From Nocardia nova NBRC 15556 (GTDB taxonomy: Bacteria; Actinomycetota; Actinomycetes; Mycobacteriales; Mycobacteriaceae), in contig NZ_BDBN01000053.1 of the NCBI RefSeq assembly GCF_001613005.1, positions 1 through 64,000 of the forward strand: a stretch of DNA of 64,000 bases, read 5' to 3'. Under the pieces are notes generated by a model. The model was not told where the DNA came from. It saw only the letters and a program-made list of their open reading frames with translations, and did no database searches. The position numbers and the translations under genes were made by a program. Positions 8,056-16,548 of the stretch are shown here, piece by piece. The stretch's first letter is position 1. Each line of letters starts with the position of its first letter.

Positions 8056-8808
8056 TCAGTCCGATCCGGCCCCGACTCCCGCCTTCTTGCGTTCGATATC
8101 GGCCAGCGCGGCGGCATGCCGGGCGCGCTCCTCGGCGGCGTCGTCCCAGGCCTTCTTGCGGTTCTTGACCACCCGGGCGGGGGCGCCGACGGCGATGCTG
8201 AAGTCGGGGATCTCCCCCTTCACGACGGCATGGGCGCCGAGCACGCAGCCGCGGCCCACCCGGGTCTCGCGCAGCACGGTCACCTTGGCCGCGATCCAGG
8301 TGTCGGGGCCGATGCGGACCGGGCTCTTCACGATGCCCTGATCCTTGATCGGCATCGTCACATCGTCCATCCGGTGGTCGAAGTCGCAGATGTAGCACCA
8401 GTCGGCGACCAGGGTCGACTCGCCGATCTCGATGTCGAGATAGGTGTTGACGACGTTGTCCTTACCGAAGACGACCTTGTCGCCGATGCGCAGCGAGCCC
8501 TCGTGGCAGCGCAACGCGTTGCCGTCGCCGATATGCACCCATTTGCCGATCTCCATGCGGCCGAGCTCGGGGGTGGCGTGGATCTCGACATTGCGGCCCA
8601 GGAAGACCATGCCGCGCAGCACGATATGCGGGTTCGCCAGCCGGAATTTGAACAGCCGGTAGTACCGCACCAGATACCACGGCGTGTACGCCCGATTGGC
8701 GAGCACCCAGCGCAGCGACGCCATCGTCAGAAAGCGCGCCTGCTCCGGATCCCGGCGGCGCGAACCCCGCCAACGCGAACGCAACGGTGCGCCCCACATG
8801 CTCGTCAC
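8056..8808 (-). CDS. Left-handed beta-helix acyltransferase (hexapeptide family)
   Basis: A 250-residue protein with hexapeptide repeats through most of its length (GRNVEIHATPELGRMEIG, IGDKVVFGKDNVVNTYLDIE, VGRGCVLGAHAVVKGEIPDF), the trimeric left-handed beta-helix fold of CysE/maltose-type O-acetyltransferases. The substrate is not evident; a cell envelope sugar is plausible. The GTG at 8808 has GGGAG 7 bases upstream; a downstream ATG at 8799 would remove three residues. It corresponds by family and position to M. tuberculosis Rv3034c and is divergent from the PQQ-propeller lipoprotein gene, as in that genome. The C-terminal 30 residues are a charged helix. Confidence 0.88.
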   Translation of the reverse strand: MTSMWGAPLRSRWRGSRRRDPEQARFLTMASLRWVLANRAYTPWYLVRYYRLFKFRLANPHIVLRGMVFLGRNVEIHATPELGRMEIGKWVHIGDGNALRCHEGSLRIGDKVVFGKDNVVNTYLDIEIGESTLVADWCYICDFDHRMDDVTMPIKDQGIVKSPVRIGPDTWIAAKVTVLRETRVGRGCVLGAHAVVKGEIPDFSIAVGAPARVVKNRKKAWDDAAEERARHAAALADIERKKAGVGAGSD

Positions 8809-8913
8809 GGGCCAGCTCCCTTTCCTCGGGCGACGGTTACCTCGGTGGTCACCTGATCGAGGTACCAGCGTAGTCTCGTGCAGGCCCGTTACGAACAGAT
8901 GGGAGTGCAGCAG

Positions 8914-10323
8914 GTGCGAAGCGGCAGTCGGCGACCCGAGCGCAGCGAGCACGACCGCGGCGGACACCACCCGACGACGTTGCGCCACTCGGTAATTCGG
9001 GGAGGCGTCCCGTGGCGCGCGATCGCGGCGGTGGGCGCCCTGGGCCTCCTGACGCTGACCGGATGCGGCAGCAGCACCGTCGACGACATCAAGGTCGGTT
9101 CCGGCAAGGGCTGGCAGTCGGCCTTCCACGATGCCCGCAACAGCGGCGCGAGTCCCGTGACCGGCGCCCGGCATCTGAGTCTGAGCTGGTCGCGCCCGAT
9201 CGGCGGCCCGCTGGCGAATGCGACCACGATCGGCCCGGACGGCCAGTTGTTCGTCACCTCCCGCACCACCACCGACTGTGTCGGCAAGCCGGGTACCACC
9301 GGCATGATCTTCTCGTTCCAGATGCCCACCGGGCGCAAGCGGTTCTGCAATGCGCTGGGACCGGATGCCGTCGCCGCGGCCTCGGCGGTCGACGGGGCGA
9401 GCAATGTGTATGTCGGTGACGACGGCGCGGTGTTCTCGTTCAACGCGCTGGGGCAGCCGCGCTGGCGCACTCCCGTTGCCGGCGTTCCGGTCTCGGTGCA
9501 GTTCACCCACGACGGGACCGTGCTGTCGGTCTCGCAGTCCGGTCAGGTCGACGTCCTGGACCGGCAGACCGGCGACCGCGAGGTGTCGACCTATCAGGTG
9601 CTGGGCGACCCCGACTTCCTCGCGCACCCGAATGTCACGCGCCCGGCGGACGGGCAGGGTATCGACGACTGCGCCGTCGGCGGTCCGCAGTGCGCGGTGG
9701 CGAATGTGTCGGCGCTCGATCCGAATTCGGGCCGCTTCTATCTGACCGCCTGGCGGACCGGCGCGCCCGCGGCGTCCGTGGTGGCGCTGCACTACGCCGA
9801 CAAGAAGGTCACCCAGGACTGGAGCGTCGACATCCTCACCGACGGCAGCGCGACCAGCCCGACGCTGTCGTCGGACGGGAAGACGCTGTACGTGGGCGAC
9901 AACAGCGGTCGCCTGCTCGCCGTCGACACCGCCGACGGTCGTACGAAATGGACGCAGCCGCTGGGCTTCGCCCCGCGCGGCGGCATCTCCGAACTCGACG
10001 GGCTGCTGATTCCGGGCGGCGACGACGGCCATCTGCTGGCGTTGCACGACAACGGCGACCGCGCCGAGATCGCCTGGGAACGTAAGGATCTCACCCTGCG
10101 CGGCCGTCCGGTGCAGACGGCCGGCGATACCGGCTACGTGGTGGTGCCGATGGGCGATGCGCTGCATCTGCTGACCTTCGAGACGAAGTCGGGTAAGACG
10201 ATCGCCTCCGCCGCACTGCCGGGTGCGCAGGGCACGACGGTATCCACCGCGATCGGACCCGACGGCCAGGTCGTGGTCGGCACCCGGATCGGCGAGCTGT
10301 TCGCCTTCACACCGGATCGGTAG
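8914..10323 (+). CDS. PQQ-like beta-propeller lipoprotein
   Basis: The protein has a basic N-terminus, a hydrophobic stretch AIAAVGALGLLTLTGCGSS with a lipobox (LTGC), and then a beta-propeller with PQQ-type blades (VYVGDDGAVFSFNALGQPRW, LYVGDNSGRLLAVDTADGR). It should be exported, lipid-anchored on the outer face of the membrane and act in protein or ligand binding; no enzymatic role is visible. The GTG at 8914 has GGGAG 8 bases upstream; starts at 8878 or 8899 would only lengthen the cytosolic leader. It corresponds to Rv3035 in the mycobacterial order. Its 3' end overlaps the convergent methyltransferase gene by 17 bases. Confidence 0.87.
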   Translation: MRSGSRRPERSEHDRGGHHPTTLRHSVIRGGVPWRAIAAVGALGLLTLTGCGSSTVDDIKVGSGKGWQSAFHDARNSGASPVTGARHLSLSWSRPIGGPLANATTIGPDGQLFVTSRTTTDCVGKPGTTGMIFSFQMPTGRKRFCNALGPDAVAAASAVDGASNVYVGDDGAVFSFNALGQPRWRTPVAGVPVSVQFTHDGTVLSVSQSGQVDVLDRQTGDREVSTYQVLGDPDFLAHPNVTRPADGQGIDDCAVGGPQCAVANVSALDPNSGRFYLTAWRTGAPAASVVALHYADKKVTQDWSVDILTDGSATSPTLSSDGKTLYVGDNSGRLLAVDTADGRTKWTQPLGFAPRGGISELDGLLIPGGDDGHLLALHDNGDRAEIAWERKDLTLRGRPVQTAGDTGYVVVPMGDALHLLTFETKSGKTIASAALPGAQGTTVSTAIGPDGQVVVGTRIGELFAFTPDR

Positions 10324-11581
10324 AGTTCGCCGCCGGCCCCACGCGCGGCGTTTCGCAGACGAATGCCGTTGCGGTACGGCCGATCCGGGTGATCACCACG
10401 GTGTGCGGGGTGCTGCCCCGCGGTTTGATCCGGCGCCGCAGGGCATCGGGATCGACGTCGACGCCGCGGATCAGTATTTCCAGCGGACCGCAGTCGCGGC
10501 GGTGCAGTTCGGCGCGCAGCGGCTTCTCCCGGAATTCCAGCCGGTCCAGGATGCGGAAACCGCGCACACCCGGCGGCACCGTCTCGCCGGTGAGATAGGC
10601 GATGCGCGGATCCAGTTGCCACAGGCCGTATCTCGCGGCGTAGTGGCGGACCAGGCCGGCCCGGACCACCGCGCCGTCCGGGTCGACGAGCCAGGTGCCG
10701 GGCTCGCGGTCGGGAAGGTCGTCGGGCTCGGCATCGGTCAGCGACCACGAGGAACCGTCGCTGCGCAGCACCGTCGCCCGCCTGGTCACCCCGGATTCGG
10801 TGAGCCCGCGCGACCACAGGCAGGCTTCGCGCACGGCGCCGTCGAGGGAGACCACCTCGACCTCACCGTCCCACGAAAGGCCCGCGTACCCGTCCGCGGC
10901 CGTCCGGTCGGCTCGCGCCGGCAAGGGTTGGGCGCCCGGGCGCCGCTGCGCGAAACGGTCGAAATCCAGTCCGGGAGCGCATTTCACGACCAGATCGCGG
11001 TCGCGGTAGACGGCCAGCAGCTGCGGTAGCGGCGGTTGCAGCTGAGCCGGATCGTGGGTGCGCCGGCCTCCCGCGCGCCGCGCCGGATCGGCGATCACCA
11101 CGGCGCCGGCACTGCACGGCCGCAGCGCATCGGCCTGTGCCAGTGCGACATTCGGCGCATCCGCCAGATTGTGCGCGGCCATCGCCAGCCGCACCCGGTC
11201 CAGATCACTGCCGAGCACCGCCGGGCATTCCCGCCGCAGCGCGGCGAGTTCCGCGCCGATCGAGCAGGTGATGTCGTGGACGGGACGCCCCGCCAGCCGC
11301 CGGGCCCGGTGTCGGGCCACGAGACTCGGCGTCGCCTGCTGCAGAGCGTCGTCGGTGAACAGCCATTCGGCCGCGTCGTCGAGTTTGGCGGCCGCCCGCC
11401 GGCGCAGCTGCACGGTCTCCACCAGCGCGGCCGTACGCTCGCCGTAGTCGCGGCGCAGGACCTCGAGGTCGCGCAGCATCGTCGCGGGCGTCAGCGCGTG
11501 TTCCCCGACCACGGACAGTGCGTCCCGGCCCGCCGCACTGTCCAGAAAGCCGACGTCTTCCGCTGTGAACGAATACCCCAT
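10307..11581 (-). CDS. Class I SAM-dependent methyltransferase with THUMP-like domain
   Basis: A 424-residue protein. The N-terminal ~100 residues are helical (FLDSAAGRDALSVVGE). A Rossmann methyltransferase core follows (VHDITCSIGAELAALRRECP, VLGSDLDRVRLAMAAHNL, VIADPARRAGGRR). The C-terminal ~100 residues match the THUMP-like domain found with such cores (FRILDRLEFREKPLRAELH, then GPLEILIRGVDVDPDALRRR). The combination suggests RNA methylation, but the target is unknown. It corresponds to Rv3037c. GGAG lies 8 bases before the ATG at 11581, which I prefer to an upstream frame extension. Confidence 0.87.
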   Translation of the reverse strand: MGYSFTAEDVGFLDSAAGRDALSVVGEHALTPATMLRDLEVLRRDYGERTAALVETVQLRRRAAAKLDDAAEWLFTDDALQQATPSLVARHRARRLAGRPVHDITCSIGAELAALRRECPAVLGSDLDRVRLAMAAHNLADAPNVALAQADALRPCSAGAVVIADPARRAGGRRTHDPAQLQPPLPQLLAVYRDRDLVVKCAPGLDFDRFAQRRPGAQPLPARADRTAADGYAGLSWDGEVEVVSLDGAVREACLWSRGLTESGVTRRATVLRSDGSSWSLTDAEPDDLPDREPGTWLVDPDGAVVRAGLVRHYAARYGLWQLDPRIAYLTGETVPPGVRGFRILDRLEFREKPLRAELHRRDCGPLEILIRGVDVDPDALRRRIKPRGSTPHTVVITRIGRTATAFVCETPRVGPAANSTDPV

Positions 11582-11768
11582 CAGCGCGGCTCCGGCCGCC
11601 GCACGGGCGAGACCGACTGAGCCGCAACGGGTATCGAGCGAGCAGAGACCGCACGCCGGTAGGACACCGGCACCGCCGAGGGCCGGAGCATGCACCCCAC
11701 GCCCGTCGAGACGGTCCGCGCCGGACCGGCAGCGTAGCCGGTCCGCACGCGAGACAGCCTGCCGCCCA

Positions 11769-12746
11769 CTACTTTCCGGCGGCGCCCGGCTTCACGCCGG
11801 TGATCATGGCGTTGTAGAAGAACTGGCGCGGCACCACGTGGCGCAGCACCTTCTCGTCGAGCTTGCTCAGGCCCAGCCACGCCTTGTACTGAGCCATCCG
11901 GTAGCGCCAGGTGAGCTTCTCCTCCGGCACCGCCGCCTCGAAGGTACGCACCGGCCAGCCCCACAGCGCGGCCGCGAATTCCTCGGTCTCGGCGTGCACC
12001 TGCACCGCACCGGCGCTGCGGGCGATCCGCTCGAGCTCGGAGGGATCGAAGGTGTGCAGGTCGACCACGGCCTCCAGGGCCGCGGCCCGCGACGACTCGT
12101 CCAGTTCGGCCTGCGGTCGCCGCCAGTCGGACAGGAACGGCAGCTTGGTCACCTCGGTGGTGACCTTCCAGGTGATCTGGCCGAGTTTGCGGGCGTAGAA
12201 GTTGCCGATGGTGGTCGGCTCACCGGCGAACACGAAACGGCCGCCCGGCTTCAGTACCCGCAGGCATTCCCGCAGCGCCTGCTCGACATCCGGAATGTGG
12301 TGCAGCACAGCATGTCCCACGACCAGGTCGAAGGTGTTGTCCTCGTAGGGGATGGTCTCGGCGTCGGCGACGCGGCCGTCGACATCCAGCCCCAGGTTCT
12401 GCGCGTTGCGGGTGGCGACCTTGACCATGCCCGGCGAAAGGTCGGTCACCGAACCGGTTTTCGCCACTCCGGCCTGCATCAGATTCAACAGGAAGAAGCC
12501 GGTGCCGCAACCGAGTTCGAGGGCCCGCTCGTACGGCAGCGGCGCATTCGGGGCGACGGCGTCGAAGCGGCCGCGCGCGTACTCGATGCAGCGCTCGTCG
12601 TAGGAGATGGACCATTTGTCGTCGTAGGTCTCGGCCTCCCAGTCGTGGTAGAGGACCTGCGCGAGCTTGTTGTCGGTGAGCGCGGCCTGGACCTCGGCCT
12701 CGGTGGCGTGCGGGTTCGGCGCGGGGTCGTCAAGACGTGCGGTCAT
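11769..12746 (-). CDS. Class I SAM-dependent methyltransferase
   Basis: A 325-residue methyltransferase. Motif I is ALELGCGTGFFLLNLMQAG near residue 74, followed by TDLSPGMVKVATRNAQ, VADAETIPYEDNTFDLVVGH and HHIPDVEQALRECLRVLKPG (motifs II-III). The substrate is probably a small molecule or lipid, as in the UbiE/Coq5-like group, but cannot be fixed from sequence. The C-terminal ~120 residues (KLTWRYRMAQYKAWLGLSKL) are family-specific. It corresponds to Rv3038c by order. The gene precedes the enoyl-CoA hydratase-NUDIX-ABC row on the same strand. Confidence 0.9.
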   Translation of the reverse strand: MTARLDDPAPNPHATEAEVQAALTDNKLAQVLYHDWEAETYDDKWSISYDERCIEYARGRFDAVAPNAPLPYERALELGCGTGFFLLNLMQAGVAKTGSVTDLSPGMVKVATRNAQNLGLDVDGRVADAETIPYEDNTFDLVVGHAVLHHIPDVEQALRECLRVLKPGGRFVFAGEPTTIGNFYARKLGQITWKVTTEVTKLPFLSDWRRPQAELDESSRAAALEAVVDLHTFDPSELERIARSAGAVQVHAETEEFAAALWGWPVRTFEAAVPEEKLTWRYRMAQYKAWLGLSKLDEKVLRHVVPRQFFYNAMITGVKPGAAGK

Positions 12747-12782
12747 GGTGGCACAGCGTATCGAGTGATCACGCGGAGTGGG

Positions 12783-13547
12783 TCAGCGGCCCAGGAATTC
12801 CGCGACGCCCGGACCGGACGCCGAATAAGAACGTGTTCCTACGCTGCGATCTTCGGTTTCGAACAGCTCCGCCCACTCGCCGCGGGCGCGGTCGAGGCCG
12901 TGCGGACCGGCCTCGAAGACCCGTTTCGCCGCGGCCAGCGCGCGCGCCGGGCCGGTGGTGAACTGCCGCGCCCACCGCAGCGCCGCGGCGAAGACGTCAT
13001 CGGGCGCGACCACCTCGTCGACCAGCCCGATCGCCGCCGCCTCCTCGGCATCGACGTAGCGGCCGGTGTACACCAGATCCTTGGCCGGGCCGGGGCCCAC
13101 GAGCAGTCCCAGCCGGCGGATGCCCGCCACCGGGATCAGGCCCGCCCGGATCTGCGGCAGGCCGAGTTTGACGTTGTCACCGATGAGCCGGCGGTCGGCA
13201 CCCAGAGCGAGCTCGAGGCCCGCGCCGACCGCGTACCCGGTGATCGCGGCGATCGTCGGCTGCGGAATCCGGGCCAGGCAGCCCAGTGCCTGCTGCAGAT
13301 CCGTGGCGACGGCGCCGGCCTGCGCGGGCGTCCAGCGCGCGAGTTCGGCCATGTCGTCACCCGCGCTGAAGATTCGCTCGTCGCCGTAGACGACCACGGC
13401 CCGCACCTCGTCGTCCGCCGCGAGGTCCGCGGCGGCCGCGGCCAGCTCGAGCGCCAGCTGCAGATCGATGAGATTCAGCGGCGGCCGGGCGAAACGCAGT
13501 ACGGCGATTCCCGCCTCGACACGGTCCACGGTCACGAATTCGGCCAC
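12783..13547 (-). CDS. Enoyl-CoA hydratase/isomerase family protein (EchA17-like)
   Basis: A 254-residue crotonase-fold protein, the normal length. The CoA/oxyanion-hole segment SAGDDMAELARW is near residue 66, and the second, ITGYAVGAGLELALGADRRL, is near residue 110. The position of the second catalytic acid (GLPQIRAGLIPVAGIRRLG) has Ala/Gly residues rather than the usual Glu, so hydratase activity is not guaranteed. It corresponds to M. tuberculosis echA17 (Rv3039c). The GTG at 13547 begins the canonical domain; extending the frame upstream adds an arginine-rich, atypical segment. Confidence 0.85.
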   Translation of the reverse strand: MAEFVTVDRVEAGIAVLRFARPPLNLIDLQLALELAAAAADLAADDEVRAVVVYGDERIFSAGDDMAELARWTPAQAGAVATDLQQALGCLARIPQPTIAAITGYAVGAGLELALGADRRLIGDNVKLGLPQIRAGLIPVAGIRRLGLLVGPGPAKDLVYTGRYVDAEEAAAIGLVDEVVAPDDVFAAALRWARQFTTGPARALAAAKRVFEAGPHGLDRARGEWAELFETEDRSVGTRSYSASGPGVAEFLGR

Positions 13548-13782
13548 GGCGGCGAGCCTACTGTGCGTGCCGGGACACCTCCGACGTCGGGATGTTCGCG
13601 CCGGTGTCGGACCGCCGGCGCGTCGCCGTCCGGGCCGCCGGTAGTGCGACGAGACGCTGCCGACCCGACCCGCGAGGCGAAACGGGTCCCCGAGACGAGC
13701 CCGCCGCACCGCGACCGGCGCCGGGTAGCAGCTCGCGACTCGGCCCACGCCCCGTGGCCGGGTGTCCGGTCGTACCGCCGGC

Positions 13783-14616
13783 TCAGTCTCGCTTCGAACC
13801 CTGCAACCGGGACGCGTCCGGCATGTCGGCGAAATACCGGTGGTTGTTCGGGAACTGCAGCATCGGCTGACCGTCGACCGGCTCGAAGACCGGCATGATC
13901 GGGCTGATCGCGCGCTCGGCCGCGAGAATCTCTGTGGTGGAGGCGAATTCGGCGATCGAACTCAGCTGCGTCCAGGTCGGCGGCAGCAGCACGTCCTCGC
14001 CGGCCCGCCAGCGGTCCAGCGCCTGCGCCGGAGTCCGCCACGCCACCTCGTGTGCCTCGGTGGTCGCGCCGTCGGCGCGCTGGCCCTCCGGCAGGACGGC
14101 GACGAAGAAGTAGGTGTCGTAGCGCCGCGGTTCCACCACCGGCGTGATCCAGTTGTCCCACGGGCGCAGCAGATCCGCGCGCAGCACCAGATTCTCGTTC
14201 GCCAGGAAATCGCCGAACGACAGTTCGCGGCGCTCGAGCTTCTCCCGGGCACTGCGGTAGGCGACAGTATCGGAGACGACGGTGTCGGCGGTCGGGCCCG
14301 CCAGCAGCACACCGCATTCCTCGAAGGTCTCCCGTACCGCGGCGCACACCAGCGCCTGCGCGCGAGCGCGGTCGACTCCGAAACGACGACCCCACCACGT
14401 CGGGTCCGGCCCGGCCCAGCCGATTTCCGCGTCGGCGTCGGAGCGGTCGACACCGCCACCGGGAAAGACGGTCATGCCGGCCGCGAAGGCCATCGCCTTG
14501 ACCCGTCGTTGCAGGAATACCTCCGGTCCGGATGCGCCGTCACGCACGAGCACTACGGTCGAAGCGTCCTTCGGCGCCGGTGGCTCGGCCGGGGTTTCCG
14601 CAACAGATTCACTCAC
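13783..14616 (-). CDS. NUDIX hydrolase, NUDT19/CoA-diphosphatase-like
   Basis: A 277-residue protein starting with TVVLVRDGASGPEVFLQRR. The Nudix box is split: FPGGGVDRSDAD is followed by an insertion of about 30 residues before AAVRETFEECGVLLAG, and later come PWDNWITPVVEPRRYDT and FFVAVLPEG. This layout matches the NUDT19/NUDT7-type branch, which hydrolyses CoA and acyl-CoA diphosphates; the substrate here is inferred. It lies between an enoyl-CoA hydratase and an ABC ATPase as in Rv3039c-Rv3041c. The GTG at 14616 (VSESVAETP) is the likely start although its ribosome-binding site is weak. Confidence 0.85.
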   Translation of the reverse strand: MSESVAETPAEPPAPKDASTVVLVRDGASGPEVFLQRRVKAMAFAAGMTVFPGGGVDRSDADAEIGWAGPDPTWWGRRFGVDRARAQALVCAAVRETFEECGVLLAGPTADTVVSDTVAYRSAREKLERRELSFGDFLANENLVLRADLLRPWDNWITPVVEPRRYDTYFFVAVLPEGQRADGATTEAHEVAWRTPAQALDRWRAGEDVLLPPTWTQLSSIAEFASTTEILAAERAISPIMPVFEPVDGQPMLQFPNNHRYFADMPDASRLQGSKRD

Positions 14617-14709
14617 AATCGCACCATAACGCGCGCTTGGTTCCGATCGGCAGCAGGTGCCCGAATGCGGCACCGGTGCGCACTGCGGGAACAGGCGCCG
14701 GGAACCGGC

Positions 14710-15597
14710 TCAGGCGCGGTGGCGGCCGAAACGCTGCGAGCGCCGCGCGAAATACCGTCCGTCGATGCGATCGAGGGCGATGGACTGGCGGAAGGCCTCG
14801 CTGAGGTTCTCGGCGGTCAGCACGTCCGAGAGCAGGCCCTGTGCGATCACATCGCCCTCGTTGAGCAGCAGCGCGTGGGTGAAGCCGGGCGGAATCTCCT
14901 CGACGTGATGGGTGACCAGCACGGTCGCCGGAGCATCCGGGTCGGCGGCCAGATCGCCCAGTTGCTCGACCAGTTCCTCGCGGCCACCCAGATCGAGCCC
15001 GGCGGCCGGCTCGTCGAGCAGCAGCAGTTCGGGATCGGTCATCAGAGCGCGGGCGATGAGAACGCGTTTGCGTTCGCCCTCGGACAGGGTTCCGTAGGCG
15101 CGGTCCGAAAGGTGTTCGGCGCCCAGGCTTTCCAGGATGTCGACGGCGCGGTCGGTATCGACATCGTCGTAGCGCTCGCGCCAGCGGCCCATCACGGCGT
15201 ACCCCGCCGACACCACCAGATCCGACACCTTCTCGTCCACCGGGATCCGGCTGGCCACCGCCGCCGACGACAGGCCGATGCGCGGCCGCAGTTCGCTGAT
15301 GTCGGTCTTGCCGAGCACTTCGCCCAGCAGCGTGGCCGACCCCGAGGTCGGATACAGCTCGGCGGCGGCCATCCGCAGCAGCGACGTCTTACCGGCGCCG
15401 TTGGGGCCGAGCACGACCCAGCGTTCGTCGAGCTCCACCTGCCAGGTGACGGGACCCACCAGGGTATGGCCCGAACGCCGGACGGTCACCTCGTTGAAAT
15501 CGATGAGCAGATCGGGATCCGGTTGCGGCACGAGCTCCATCTTTGCCGACGCGCTCGATCCGTTGCCAACGTGGTCGGTGTGCACGCTATCCGTCAT
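14710..15597 (-). CDS. ABC transporter ATP-binding protein
   Basis: A 295-residue single ABC ATPase. Walker A is GPNGAGKTSLL, the signature is LSEGERKRVLIARAL, Walker B is LLLLDEPAAGLD and the switch histidine lies in VTHHVEEIP. No permease is adjacent, so the partner must be encoded elsewhere or the protein may act without a transporter. It corresponds to Rv3041c, which in mycobacteria also stands alone next to serB. The ATG at 15597 is chosen by the family N-terminus; an internal start at 15540 (MELVPQPDPDLL) would also keep the full domain. Confidence 0.88.
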   Translation of the reverse strand: MTDSVHTDHVGNGSSASAKMELVPQPDPDLLIDFNEVTVRRSGHTLVGPVTWQVELDERWVVLGPNGAGKTSLLRMAAAELYPTSGSATLLGEVLGKTDISELRPRIGLSSAAVASRIPVDEKVSDLVVSAGYAVMGRWRERYDDVDTDRAVDILESLGAEHLSDRAYGTLSEGERKRVLIARALMTDPELLLLDEPAAGLDLGGREELVEQLGDLAADPDAPATVLVTHHVEEIPPGFTHALLLNEGDVIAQGLLSDVLTAENLSEAFRQSIALDRIDGRYFARRSQRFGRHRA

Positions 15598-15732
15598 AGT
15601 CGGCCACCCGCTCCCCCACGATCCGAATCGGCCATTGCCGCAGTGACATTCCGCACGTTTGAGCACCCTACGGCGCTCGACACGCCACGGCACGCCGGGC
15701 CTCGGCTCGGTGCGGTGGGTGGTCGCGCCGCG

Positions 15733-16548
15733 CTACGCCGCGTCGTCGAGCGGGCTCATCGGCGGCGCCACCGCGATCACCGTCATCGATCCGGGCGCGA
15801 CTTCGGTGAACCCGGCATCCCGCACGGCGGCGATCGTCTCGAGCCCGTCGCCACCGTTCACTCGGGCGCACAGGCGGGCCCAGAGATCCGGCTCCGCATC
15901 CCGGACAGCGCAGCGGAATCCACGCTGCGCCCAGGCGAAGGCTTGTTCCACCGGAAGCGCACCGGCCAGCAACATGCTCGCGTGACCGACCTGCGCCGCC
16001 GCCTTGCCCACGGTCATGCTCAGGGCCGAATTCACCCACAGCACAGGCAGTTCCGGGTCCGCGGGACCGGGCTCGTCCGACTCGAGATCGGTGCCGCCGA
16101 TCTGCAGTTTGCGAATGCGCTGGTCGATGTCGCCGACCGGACCGGGCACCAGGGCGCGCGCCTCGGCGCCGTCCACCTCGAGCGTGACGCCGTCCACCTC
16201 GTTGGCCGCGAGCCACTGTGCGCCACGGGCCCGGCGCGCGACCTTCCGGATACGCGAGCGCTTCCACGCGAGGTAGCGGTCCTGCCACTCACCGTCCGGA
16301 CCCACTCGCGGGTCCAGGCAGAGCGCCACGGCCGCGGCGGCCGCCGCCTCCAGTACCGCACTGCGGCGCGGCGGTTCGGCTTTCGGTATGTGCAGCACCA
16401 TCTGCATCGCCTGCACCTGCGCGGGATCGTCCGGATCGCCGCCACCCCCGTAACCCAGCGCCAATTCCGCATGCCGGGCACGGAAACCCGAATCCAGCAG
16501 CAGTGGCGGTGCGGCGCCCTGGGGCGCGTCGATCTCGGGTTCGGTCAT
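15733..16548 (-). CDS. Peptidyl-tRNA hydrolase type 2 (Pth2)-like protein with long N-terminal domain
   Basis: The C-terminal ~115 residues resemble the Pth2 fold: LWVNSALSMTVGKAAAQVGH AS corresponds to the archaeal/eukaryotic KGKxAAQxxHA motif, with the Gly-Lys and Gln-His retained. The N-terminal ~150 residues are an extra domain of unknown function (PAQVQAMQMVLHIPKAEPP, then AVLEAAAAAAVALCLDP). Bacteria normally use the unrelated Pth1, so a peptidyl-tRNA role is unproved. The ATG overlaps the serB stop by one base (TGATG), so translation is coupled to serB. It interrupts the order seen at Rv3041c-Rv3042c. Confidence 0.75.
   Translation of the reverse strand: MTEPEIDAPQGAAPPLLLDSGFRARHAELALGYGGGGDPDDPAQVQAMQMVLHIPKAEPPRRSAVLEAAAAAAVALCLDPRVGPDGEWQDRYLAWKRSRIRKVARRARGAQWLAANEVDGVTLEVDGAEARALVPGPVGDIDQRIRKLQIGGTDLESDEPGPADPELPVLWVNSALSMTVGKAAAQVGHASMLLAGALPVEQAFAWAQRGFRCAVRDAEPDLWARLCARVNGGDGLETIAAVRDAGFTEVAPGSMTVIAVAPPMSPLDDAA

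Noticed and set aside
8809..10167. A minus-strand frame continuous with the acyltransferase gene, giving a 703-residue protein
   Set aside because: The part before 8809 is antisense to the PQQ-propeller gene, arginine-rich and without family resemblance; a GTG with Shine-Dalgarno site starts the real gene at 8808.
13548..13782. Possible gene or N-terminal extension between the enoyl-CoA hydratase and NUDIX genes
   Set aside because: The extension is arginine/proline-rich and lies outside the crotonase domain; no start or domain supports it.
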